From an uncultured Capnocytophaga sp. (GTDB taxonomy: Bacteria > Bacteroidota > Bacteroidia > Flavobacteriales > Flavobacteriaceae): 8,062 nucleotides of DNA. Each line of letters starts with the position of its first letter. Within the stretch, counting starts at the first letter, position 1. This document shows, in pieces, positions 1 through 5,409 of this stretch. The position numbers were made by a program, and so were the translations under genes. The DNA is taken from NCBI GenBank assembly GCA_905372595.1, contig CAJPPS010000063.1, positions 1 to 8,062 on the forward strand, given 5' to 3'. The notes below the pieces were generated by a model, which was given only the letters and a program-made list of their open reading frames with translations, was not told the origin of the DNA and searched no databases.

Positions 1-530
1 ATATAATGCATCAGTTTTCCAAGGAAAAATCTATTTTTATCCCTTTTGCGCAGGAATGGAAGCTTACGGAGAACACGATAGCCATCCAAAAGGAGATATT
101 TTTGCCGGAATTGGAGGTAAAATTAGAGAATTTTGGGGCGATACCGGATAATTTTCTCATACCTATGGGATTATTGCAGGTCATTGTAGAGAATTCGCTG
201 TTGCACGGGCTCCGTCATAGGCGCGAGGCTCCTTATGTATTGCGAATAGCGTTCTGGGATCGTCCGAAGCTGTATGGCATCAGTGTTACTGATAATGGGG
301 TAGGTGTGGAGAACTCCAAGAAATACGAGGGGGTACGGCACGGTACCGGCTTGAAGAACCTAGAACGTATTCTCAAGATTATCAATAAGCATTTTCCTAA
401 AGCCATTACTATAGATATGAATTCGCCTGCACCACTTTCCGGTCCAGATTGTCCTAAAGAAAGGGATAAATACCCAGGCACCTTAACGATTATTCAACTG
501 AAAAAAGATATTGACTATGAGCGCATCTGA
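1..530 (+). CDS. LytS-type sensor histidine kinase, C-terminal part (5' end outside window)
   Basis: This is the ATP-binding end of a sensor histidine kinase of the LytS/His_kinase type, which would phosphorylate the response regulator encoded next. The frame is open to the window edge (codon 3-5 is ATA), so the ATG at 6 is probably internal and the sensory and dimerisation regions lie outside. Numbering from that ATG, the N box is VENSLLHGL with Asn63, the G1 box is DNGVGV at 96-101, and the G2 box is GTGLKNLERIL at 113-123. These are the HATPase_c nucleotide-binding motifs, and the residues before the N box (IPMGLLQVIVEN) match the IPPLLLQPLVEN pattern of this family. The last 14 bases overlap the regulator gene, which suggests co-transcription and coupled translation. 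The signal sensed cannot be read from the part present. The family call is firm; the partial status is seen directly. Confidence 0.9.
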   Translation, partial: IMHQFSKEKSIFIPFAQEWKLTENTIAIQKEIFLPELEVKLENFGAIPDNFLIPMGLLQVIVENSLLHGLRHRREAPYVLRIAFWDRPKLYGISVTDNGVGVENSKKYEGVRHGTGLKNLERILKIINKHFPKAITIDMNSPAPLSGPDCPKERDKYPGTLTIIQLKKDIDYERI

Positions 531-1254
531 ATACACTTATCTGGTCATAGAAGACGACCGTAGTATCTGGAAGAATATAGAACAGCGTATGAAGCGTTAC
601 CTGCAATGGCGTGCGGTAGGTTTTGTAGATGAAGTAGAGGAAGCCCTAGCAGTGATAGATAAGGCACGTCCGCAACTGATATTCTCGGATTGGAGTATTC
701 GTGGCGGGAATGCCTACCAGATATTGACCCATATTCACCAAATACCTCTGTATAAGCCTTATATTATCTTTTTCACAGGGTATCAGAGTGAGAATCCGGA
801 GATTCCTCAGATTGTCTTCAATGAGTTTCCGCTAGTGAGGAAGTATATAGTAAAGCCTATTTTCCAGAATCTTACGGAGCACTTAGAGGAGTATATACGA
901 GAGGCAGAAGCGCTAGCAGAGGGGGCAGAGGGTACGCCTGTATTTATAGAGAATGACCTGAAGCAACAAGTGAGAATAGTGCCTCAGGACATCCTTTGTT
1001 TTCTGCAGGATGATAATAATCCGCGCCTGAAAGTGGTGCATACGCTTTCGTCAGAGACGATATACTTGAAACAGACGTGGGAAGAGATTCTGCGTTTTTG
1101 TCAGAGCCATCAACTACACGTTTTTGTGGCGCACACACGTAAGGCGATCGTGAACCGCAGTCATATCATACGGGTGAATCGTCCGTACATCTGGCTTCAA
1201 GGCGGGATGCGTATACAGGTATCCCGAGAGAAATGGGCTGAACTGAATCCCTAG
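517..1254 (+). CDS. LytTR-family response regulator
   Basis: A 245-residue cytoplasmic DNA-binding response regulator. The receiver domain covers about residues 5-125: acidic pocket IEDD near 11-14, phospho-acceptor Asp58 in FSDWS, switch Thr in FFTGY, and the conserved Lys in VKPI. All key residues for phosphotransfer are present. The C-terminal domain, about 135-245, is a LytTR DNA-binding domain, with the typical FVAHTRKAIVNRSHI stretch near 205-219. I chose the ATG at 517 over the TTG six bases upstream because it is the standard codon and follows an A-rich stretch ending in AAGA. It overlaps the kinase gene by 14 bp, so the two form a LytS/LytTR pair. Its TAG stop shares the CTAG palindrome at 1251-1254 with the convergent gene. 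Target genes are not known; the adjacent outer-membrane protein is a possible but unproven one. Confidence 0.93.
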   Translation: MSASEYTYLVIEDDRSIWKNIEQRMKRYLQWRAVGFVDEVEEALAVIDKARPQLIFSDWSIRGGNAYQILTHIHQIPLYKPYIIFFTGYQSENPEIPQIVFNEFPLVRKYIVKPIFQNLTEHLEEYIREAEALAEGAEGTPVFIENDLKQQVRIVPQDILCFLQDDNNPRLKVVHTLSSETIYLKQTWEEILRFCQSHQLHVFVAHTRKAIVNRSHIIRVNRPYIWLQGGMRIQVSREKWAELNP

Positions 1255-1880
1255 AAAGAGACGCCTAGTCCTAAGGAGAGGACGGAGTTCTTAAAGTCAT
1301 TATCCCTACTGATAGCAGCGTTACGCAAAGAAGTGTTGTTTTTATCAAAGGCGTTGGTTAAGGAATGCGTATAACGAGCTTCAAGGAAGAGATGATTTGT
1401 TAGGTGTATTGCTAGCCCAGCTCCTACCCCAAAGTCAAAAGAGGCGTAAGCACTCTTATCCACTGCTGAGGAGGCAGTATTATTCCCTGAATGATAGGAT
1501 ATTTGAGGCTTCCCTACCAAGAATCCGAACTGAGGTCCTGCCTGTAGGGTAAGCGGTCCTAGATTCACCTGAGCCATCACAGGGATATTGAGGTAATCCA
1601 TCTGGATACGTTGTTCATACTGCTTGTTAAGTAATGAGTATTCCCATTTGGCTCCCTGACGAGAGTAGAGGAGTTCAGGCTGTATGGCGAGGACATCTCC
1701 TATAGGGAGGTTGAGGAACATCCCTGCATAGAAGCCACTGGTACCCTTTACATTGGAAGCCTCTACTGTTTTTCCACTGAGGGAAGCAAAGTTATACCCT
1801 GCTTTTACCCCCAAATTCTGTGCCTGAGAAGAGGCGACAGAAGCGACAGCTAGCGCTATCAACATTGCGAATTTTTTCAT
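1251..1880 (-). CDS. PorT-like outer-membrane beta-barrel protein
   Basis: A 209-residue exported protein predicted to form a small beta-barrel in the outer membrane, of the type annotated as porin family or outer membrane protein beta-barrel domain (OMP_b-brl_2) in Bacteroidota. A Sec signal peptide is clear: MKK, a hydrophobic core to about residue 16, then SSQAQ before the mature NLGVKAGYN. The remainder alternates hydrophobic and polar residues with recurring aromatic and Gly-rich strands (GVKAGYNFASL, FYAGMFLNLPIG, LQAGPQFGFLVG, FDFGVGAGLAIHL, LFLEARYTHSL). It ends in LSLGLGVSF, with the C-terminal Phe that barrel assembly recognises. It is monocistronic as far as can be seen. The ATG at 1880 gives the intact signal peptide. 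The specific function or ligand is unknown, since small barrels of this family have many roles. Confidence 0.88.
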   Translation of the reverse strand: MKKFAMLIALAVASVASSQAQNLGVKAGYNFASLSGKTVEASNVKGTSGFYAGMFLNLPIGDVLAIQPELLYSRQGAKWEYSLLNKQYEQRIQMDYLNIPVMAQVNLGPLTLQAGPQFGFLVGKPQISYHSGNNTASSAVDKSAYASFDFGVGAGLAIHLTNHLFLEARYTHSLTNAFDKNNTSLRNAAISRDNDFKNSVLSLGLGVSF

Positions 1881-1936
1881 CTTTTTACGTTTTAATTACC
1901 AAGTTTTCATTGGTGTTGTTAATTCACAGAATAAAA

Positions 1937-1953
1937 CACAAAAACCGTGCCAG
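1937..1953 (-). promoter_or_regulatory. Possible sigma-54-type (-24/-12) promoter element for the beta-barrel gene
   Basis: On the minus strand the sequence reads CTGGCACGGTTTTTGTG. This matches the RpoN consensus TGGCACG-N4-TTGC with the exact GG-N10-G spacing, the only core deviation being T for C at the -12 position. Transcription would start near 1926, leaving a leader of about 45 nt before the ATG at 1880. No good TAnnTTTG box for the primary sigma factor was found in this leader. The match is seen in the sequence; that it is used is inference. The -12 C is normally strongly conserved, so confidence is limited. Confidence 0.35.
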
Positions 1954-2004
1954 AAATAGTTGCTGAATAATTAAAGAGCAAAGGGTACGAGCCGTACGGG
2001 GGCG

Positions 2005-2032
2005 GTGCGAAGCCGCACAGGCAATTTTTTTT
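2005..2032 (+). repeat. Repeat module copy A2: hairpin GTGCG-AAGC-CGCAC plus T8
   Basis: A perfect 5-bp stem (2005-2009 with 2014-2018) and AAGC loop, followed by AGGCAA and eight T. It differs from the copy at 2122-2149 by compensatory changes in both arms, so pairing is preserved. The form is like a weak intrinsic terminator on the plus strand, but no plus-strand gene ends here. Confidence 0.7.
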
Positions 2033-2061
2033 CTTAAGAGTTGTATAGAAATAAATTGTCC

Positions 2062-2086
2062 GAGGCGACTCGCCTCTTTTTCTTTT
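2062..2086 (+). terminator. Terminator-like hairpin GAGGCG-ACT-CGCCTC with T-rich tail
   Basis: A perfect 6-bp GC-rich stem with a 3-nt loop is followed directly by TTTTTCTTTT, the standard shape of an intrinsic terminator on the plus strand. Yet the nearest plus-strand gene ends about 800 bp upstream, so it would act only on antisense or read-through transcripts. The same hairpin recurs at 7321-7335 within a longer repeated module, so it may be a repeat element rather than a dedicated terminator. Confidence 0.5.
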
Positions 2087-2121
2087 GAGGTTAAAAAATA
2101 TTTGTCAGGGGGTGCGAGTCG

Positions 2122-2149
2122 GTGTGAAGCCACACGGGCGATTTTTTTT
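2122..2149 (+). repeat. Repeat module copy A4: hairpin GTGTG-AAGC-CACAC plus T8
   Basis: A perfect 5-bp stem (2122-2126 with 2131-2135) around AAGC, then GGGCGA and eight T. The preceding GGTGCGAGTC is shared, with small changes, with copies in the block after 7148. The best match is at 7265-7289, where the hairpin is identical. Confidence 0.7.
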
Positions 2150-2264
2150 CTCAGCACAAGGTACAATTTTGCGTTAGCGGAGGGTATGAGCCGTACAGGC
2201 AGTTTTATTAAGTACGAGCTACAGGCTTGTGTTAGCGGAGAATTGTGCGAGTGAGGGATATATT

Positions 2265-2295
2265 ATTGGTCATAAGCCTTAGGCTTATGACCAAT
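2265..2295. terminator. 31-bp perfect palindrome, likely transcription terminator of the thioredoxin lipoprotein gene
   Basis: The 15-base arm ATTGGTCATAAGCCT at 2265-2279 is perfectly repeated in inverse at 2281-2295 around a single T. It lies 27-57 bp past the stop of the minus-strand gene ending at 2322. On the minus strand it is followed by AATATAT, a poor U-tract; on the plus strand by GTTTTTATAT, a better one. A role as terminator or 3'-end stabiliser for the minus-strand gene is inferred from position. Confidence 0.55.
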
Positions 2296-2321
2296 GTTTT
2301 TATATGAGTTTAGGAGTTTTT

Positions 2322-3356
2322 TTATAGGTTTTCCTTGATAATAGGGGTGAGATCAGAGAGCTTGGTAGAGCGAGCTAGGATGCGTCCGTCCTTACCGATA
2401 AGGATAGCTGTGGGAAGCCAACGGATGGCGTAGGTTTGTCCAGCCTCACTTTTCCAGTCGCCTGGTGCAATTCCGTGATGCCATAGGAGTTGTTCTTTCT
2501 GGATGAACTGTTGCCAGGCGTTGCGGTCGTGGTCATAGGAGGCGCTTAGGATGGTGAAATCTTTGTCCTTATAGGTGTCATAGAGTGCTTTGAGCTCAGG
2601 GATTCCCTTACGGCAGTCGGGGCACCAGGTAGCCCAGAAATCAATGAGGACGAGCTTTCCACGCAATTGGCTTAGGGAGATGTTTTTTCCTTGAGCATCT
2701 TCTAGGGTGATATCAGGAGCTTGCGCGCCGGGCTGTACCTTACTGAGGAGCTCCAAGGAGGCATCGAGTTCTTGGAGGTAAGGGTTATTATTGAGAGCGG
2801 GGTCAAGTGCTTTGCGGAGTTCTACGAGGGTAGGGTAGTCATATTGGTAAGCCAGCCGAGCGAGGAAGTAAGCTAGAGCAGGTGAGGCGGGTGCTTCTTT
2901 GATTTCCTGCTGGAGGTCAAGCATATTGTTTTGGGCAAGGGTGTTATACCTATGAAACCACTGGGTGTTCTCGGTAGAGGAGAGGTACTCCACGCCCCAA
3001 TCGGGATTGAGGGTTACCTGTAGGGGTGCATTTTCTAAGTAGAAATGTATGCGAGGACCCTTTCCATTGAGCCGGATGGCATAGACTAGGGGTTCGGAGA
3101 GTTTTCCTTGGAATTGGAATACGCCATTTTGGATAGTGGTAGAATCCACGGGGGTATAGGTGCGGTCTTTGTATTGGTATAGGACTACTTGCCCTTGTTG
3201 AGGTGCTTTTCCGGTTAGGGTAAAGTGGTCGGATGTGGATTGGCTGAGGCTCAGGTTGTTAGCGGGAGCGGTTTCTTTCTTTGTGTTTTCTTGGCAGGCA
3301 GTAGCTAAGAGAACGGTGCCTATAGAGGCGATGCTATACAAAAAATATTTCTTCAT
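2322..3356 (-). CDS. TlpA/ResA-like thioredoxin-fold lipoprotein with N-terminal DUF4369 domain
   Basis: A 344-residue envelope thiol-disulfide oxidoreductase. The N-terminus MKKYFLYSIASIGTVLLATAC is a lipoprotein signal, with Cys21 as the lipid-modified residue. An N-terminal region of about 45-118 (FTLTGKAPQQGQVVLYQYKD and VDSTTIQNGVFQFQGKL) resembles DUF4369, which in Bacteroidota commonly precedes a redoxin domain. The thioredoxin domain starts near 205 (GAQAPDITLEDAQGKNISL) and contains FWATWCPDCRKG, with active-site Cys245 and Cys248, and the cis-proline at about 315 in RWLPTAIL. It would act in the periplasm reducing disulfides, for instance in cytochrome c maturation or an oxidative stress pathway; the substrate is unknown. 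I chose the ATG at 3356 because a longer frame would start at a TTG (3398) inside the TACTTTTG promoter box and would lack a proper signal. Confidence 0.92.
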   Translation of the reverse strand: MKKYFLYSIASIGTVLLATACQENTKKETAPANNLSLSQSTSDHFTLTGKAPQQGQVVLYQYKDRTYTPVDSTTIQNGVFQFQGKLSEPLVYAIRLNGKGPRIHFYLENAPLQVTLNPDWGVEYLSSTENTQWFHRYNTLAQNNMLDLQQEIKEAPASPALAYFLARLAYQYDYPTLVELRKALDPALNNNPYLQELDASLELLSKVQPGAQAPDITLEDAQGKNISLSQLRGKLVLIDFWATWCPDCRKGIPELKALYDTYKDKDFTILSASYDHDRNAWQQFIQKEQLLWHHGIAPGDWKSEAGQTYAIRWLPTAILIGKDGRILARSTKLSDLTPIIKENL

Positions 3357-3395
3357 AAAAAAATAAATATTAAATATAAGTACTTTAATTGATTG

Positions 3396-3403
3396 CAAAA
3401 GTA
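3396..3403 (-). promoter_or_regulatory. Bacteroidota -7 promoter box TACTTTTG for the thioredoxin lipoprotein gene
   Basis: On the minus strand TACTTTTG is a full match to the TAnnTTTG box of the Bacteroidota primary sigma factor. It lies 39 bp before the chosen start, giving a leader of roughly 30-35 nt. No clear TTG at the -33 position was seen at the usual 19-21 bp spacing, so this is a half-complete promoter match. Confidence 0.6.
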
Positions 3404-3452
3404 GAATATTTTTTTGAATATAAGGATTTAATTAACGAAAAGAGCTAAAGAA

Positions 3453-3902
3453 TTAACAGTTGGTATTTTTTCTATATCTGAGCAAGAGGTATCCTAAGGC
3501 AGAGAACAGCAGGAAAATAGGGAGTACCCCCCATAGGGAGTAGGGGGATTTCTTTTTGTAGTGGGTATGGCTATGGAAGTGCTGCTTAGAGTGCTGTTGT
3601 TGGGTTATGGAATGTTCCTGAGCGGAATGTTCTTGGCGAGATTCTTGGGATTCTTGTGCGGTTAGGAGGCTCGTTTTTTTCAGGGAGATATGGGTATTGG
3701 GGTCGGGTTGTAGGGATATTTCCCAGCTAAGGGAGTGCTGTTGTAGGGATTGTGAGGCTTGGCTTATAAGGGAATCGGAGCGTGAGGAGTGTAGTTGTAG
3801 TGCTTGGTGTTGTTCTTGAGAGGCTTGCGTGTGGGAGGTCTGTAGTTTTTTGGGGGCGCAGGCAAGGGATAGGAGCAGTAGGGGGGATATTAGGTATTTC
3901 AT
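3453..3902 (-). CDS. Putative unimolecular spanin-like lipoprotein with C-terminal membrane segment
   Basis: A 149-residue protein with two membrane anchors. The N-terminus MKYLISPLLLLSLAC is a lipoprotein signal (Cys15, somewhat relaxed lipobox SLAC). Residues 120-141 (PYSLWGVLPIFLLFSALGYLLL) form one transmembrane helix followed by RYRK, which predicts a cytoplasmic C-terminus. The roughly 104 residues between are polar and rich in Gln, Ser and His, with no Cys and little aromatic content, as expected for a flexible or coiled periplasmic linker. An outer-membrane lipid anchor plus an inner-membrane helix in one chain is the topology of phage u-spanins such as T1 gp11, which fuse the two membranes in the last step of lysis. 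The ATG overlaps the stop of the upstream glucosaminidase gene by 4 bp (ATGA), so both are probably translated together. No acidic residues follow Cys15, so a surface-export signal is not evident. Function is inferred from topology and neighbour; an unrelated envelope-spanning lipoprotein remains possible. Confidence 0.65.
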   Translation of the reverse strand: MKYLISPLLLLSLACAPKKLQTSHTQASQEQHQALQLHSSRSDSLISQASQSLQQHSLSWEISLQPDPNTHISLKKTSLLTAQESQESRQEHSAQEHSITQQQHSKQHFHSHTHYKKKSPYSLWGVLPIFLLFSALGYLLLRYRKNTNC

Positions 3903-4402
3903 AGGTTTTGAGAGATAAGGGATATGATTTTTTGTAATTTCTGGGCGTAGTTAGGGTCGGTTGCATAACCAGCGTTGGCAATTTCGCGAGCGAGGCGGTA
4001 GGGGTCATCTTTGTGAAGCATAGCAGGGGCATACCTTTTGTTGGCTGAGAGCAGTTGAGCGTGGTGCGTGAAGGACTCTTCGGGAGAGTTGTACTTACGG
4101 AACCAGTCACGGACGATATAGAGGAACTTTCCGTCGGTTCTTGGAGAGATAGATAGGACTTCAGGGAAGGCGTTCTTCTTATCAGGCGAGGGGAGCACTT
4201 CGGTTGTTTTGAGGAGTTGCCTGAGGTGCTCAGGGGTGTTCTTGGGGGCTTTGATGCCGAAGAACATATTGCCAGGGGCGTGAGTACCCCAGCCTGTTTC
4301 TAGGGCTGCTTGGGCAAGGATAAAGAGGTGAGAGATGCCCGTTTTCTCTTGGGTTGTCAAGGCAAAAGGGCGGTACTTGAGGATAAAATCTTTAGGAGAC
4401 AT
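3899..4402 (-). CDS. Glucosaminidase-domain peptidoglycan hydrolase, endolysin-like
   Basis: A 167-residue single-domain enzyme of the glucosaminidase family (PF01832, FlgJ/phage-endolysin type) that would cut the glycan strand of peptidoglycan. Signature stretches are LAQAALETGWGTHAPGN at 29-45 with the presumed catalytic Glu35, NMFFGIKA at 45-52, WFRKYNSPEESFTHHAQLL at 100-118, and YATDPNYAQKL at 146-156. There is no signal peptide and no membrane segment, and the N-terminus MSPKDFILKYRPFA runs straight into the domain. Housekeeping hydrolases of the cell wall are normally exported, so a leaderless form is typical of phage endolysins or of enzymes delivered by a phage-like machine. The next gene overlaps by 4 bp and has spanin-like topology. 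Base composition does not stand out from the flanking genes. No holin gene is visible nearby, and no convincing promoter box was found between this gene and atpG. Confidence 0.85.
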   Translation of the reverse strand: MSPKDFILKYRPFALTTQEKTGISHLFILAQAALETGWGTHAPGNMFFGIKAPKNTPEHLRQLLKTTEVLPSPDKKNAFPEVLSISPRTDGKFLYIVRDWFRKYNSPEESFTHHAQLLSANKRYAPAMLHKDDPYRLAREIANAGYATDPNYAQKLQKIISLISQNL

Positions 4403-4484
4403 ATTTTTAAATTTTTTCTTATAACATAAGGGTAGGGAGGGGGTAAAAAAATAAATGAGTGGGAAGATAGGTAAATTAGTAATT

Positions 4485-4508
4485 AATAATTGCTAATTGA
4501 CAATTATT
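4485..4508. promoter_or_regulatory. Inverted repeat AATAATTG-N8-CAATTATT over the -33 region of the atpG promoter
   Basis: Perfect 8-bp arms at 4485-4492 and 4501-4508 with an 8-bp spacer lie in the divergent intergenic region and include the TTG of the atpG -33 element. The geometry would suit a dimeric regulator, or it may simply reflect the AT-rich upstream element common in Bacteroidota promoters. No regulator can be named. Confidence 0.35.
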
Positions 4509-4519
4509 TTGTATCTTTG
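4490..4519 (+). promoter_or_regulatory. Canonical Bacteroidota promoter of the atpG operon
   Basis: TTG at 4490-4492, a 19-bp spacer and TATCTTTG at 4512-4519 match the -33/-7 consensus TTG-N19-21-TAnnTTTG recognised by the primary sigma factor of Bacteroidota. The start of transcription should fall near 4524-4528, giving a short leader of about 25 nt before the ATG at 4550. Confidence 0.85.
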
Positions 4520-4549
4520 TCCCGCAAAAAGAATTAGTAGATAAAGCAT

Positions 4550-5404
4550 ATGGCGAACTTAAAAGAGATTCGTAGTAGAATCACCTCCATCAATTCAACA
4601 ATGCAGATTACCAGTGCGATGAAGATGGTTTCTGCAGCTAAGAGCAAGAAAGCACAGGACGCTATCGCCGCTATGAAGCCTTATGCCCAATCCTTGGGTA
4701 CCCTATTGGGGTCGCTCAAGAGTGCATTGGGGACAGATTCTCCTTACCTTGCTCGTGAGCGGGAGGAACGCGTATTGCTCGTGGCGATTACTTCGGATAG
4801 GGGTCTCTGTGGCGGTTTTAATTCGGCAGTAATCAAGCGTTGTCTTTCCTTAATGGAGACTACCTATAAGGATAAGACCGTATCGCTGGTAACCCTAGGG
4901 AAGAAAGGGAACGACCTCTTGCGCAAGACGGGTCAAGTAGAGCGTTATGAGGAAGGGTTCTTCGACCACCTTAGCTATGCAAAGGTAGCGGACTTAGCCA
5001 GCGAGCTAATGGAGTATTACACTTCAGGAAAATACGACCGTATAGAGCTGATATACAATAGTTTTAAGAATGTAGCCACGCAGATACTCACCCAAGAGGT
5101 ATTCTTACCTTTGACACTTTCGGCAGGGGAGGACACCGTTACCGATACCGAATTCCTCTATGAGCCTTCCTCAGAGGAGATTGTAGCGTCCTTAATCCCT
5201 AAGTCCTTGAAGCTCCAGCTATACAAAGCTGTCAGGGATTCCTTAGCCGCAGAACACGGGGCTCGAATGACTGCGATGCACAAGGCTACGGACAACGCTA
5301 CGGAGCTGAGAGACCAGCTGAAGCTTACTTATAACAAAGCAAGGCAGACGACCATTACCAACGAGATTTTGGAAATCGTTTCGGGAGCCAACGCTTTAGG
5401 ATAG
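4550..5404 (+). CDS. atpG: F1Fo ATP synthase subunit gamma
   Basis: A 284-residue gamma subunit, the rotating central shaft of the F1 sector that couples proton flow through Fo to ATP synthesis at the inner membrane. The family hallmarks are complete: the N-terminal helix MANLKEIRSRITSINSTM followed by QITSAMKMVSAAK, the central VAITSDRGLCGGFNSAV segment at about 79-95, and the C-terminal helix with ARMTAMHKATDNA and the ending TNEILEIVSGANAL. Length is normal. Unusually, no other ATP synthase gene is next to it: upstream is a divergent endolysin-like gene, and downstream are a ketosynthase-like gene and a methyltransferase gene. It has its own strong promoter and leads a three-gene operon with 5-nt and 10-nt gaps. 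Confidence 0.98.
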   Translation: MANLKEIRSRITSINSTMQITSAMKMVSAAKSKKAQDAIAAMKPYAQSLGTLLGSLKSALGTDSPYLAREREERVLLVAITSDRGLCGGFNSAVIKRCLSLMETTYKDKTVSLVTLGKKGNDLLRKTGQVERYEEGFFDHLSYAKVADLASELMEYYTSGKYDRIELIYNSFKNVATQILTQEVFLPLTLSAGEDTVTDTEFLYEPSSEEIVASLIPKSLKLQLYKAVRDSLAAEHGARMTAMHKATDNATELRDQLKLTYNKARQTTITNEILEIVSGANALG

Positions 5405-5409
5405 AAGGA

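Larger units (their letters stand above)
1981..2260. repeat. Mosaic intergenic repeat block A (hairpin modules)
   Basis: This gene-free block between the beta-barrel gene and the thioredoxin lipoprotein is built of short hairpin modules. GTGYG-AAGC-CRCAC followed by RGGC and T8 occurs at 2005-2032 and 2122-2149. Shorter-loop relatives lie at 1985-1997 (GTACG-AGC-CGTAC) and 2184-2196 (GTATG-AGC-CGTAC). A second module at 2044-2076 ends in the hairpin GAGGCG-ACT-CGCCTC with a T-rich tail, and has a 32/33 copy at 7303-7335. The word TTAGCGGAG occurs at 2174 and 2232. An open frame of 80 codons runs through on the minus strand, but its product only reflects the DNA repeat (RKKIA-x-x-ASHR twice), so I do not call a gene. 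T-runs face the plus strand although both flanking genes are on the minus strand. Confidence 0.8.

Noticed and set aside
511..516. TTG at 511 as start of the response regulator
   Set aside because: The ATG at 517 is in frame six bases later and gives a normal receiver-domain N-terminus.
1979..1987. TACCCTTTG on the minus strand as a primary-sigma promoter for the beta-barrel gene
   Set aside because: The spacing inside the box is one base too long for TAnnTTTG and no -33 TTG is found in the GC-rich repeat upstream.
1924..2166. Open frame of 80 codons on the minus strand within repeat block A
   Set aside because: The protein repeats (RKKIA..ASHR twice) follow directly from the DNA hairpin repeats; no recognisable domain, and the frame runs over stem-loops and T-runs.
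1981..2260. CRISPR array or integron-like array
   Set aside because: The repeated units differ in length and order, are not regularly spaced and have no unique spacers between constant repeats.
3727..4110. Second minus-strand frame overlapping both lysis-like genes, considered as an embedded Rz1-type gene
   Set aside because: Embedded spanin genes carry a lipoprotein signal; this frame has none, is Pro/Thr-rich, and spans the coding regions of two convincing genes, so it is a shadow frame.
4403..4484. Promoter for the endolysin-like gene on the minus strand
   Set aside because: The best candidate, TATCTTCC, has two mismatches to TAnnTTTG and no convincing -33 element, so I do not list it.
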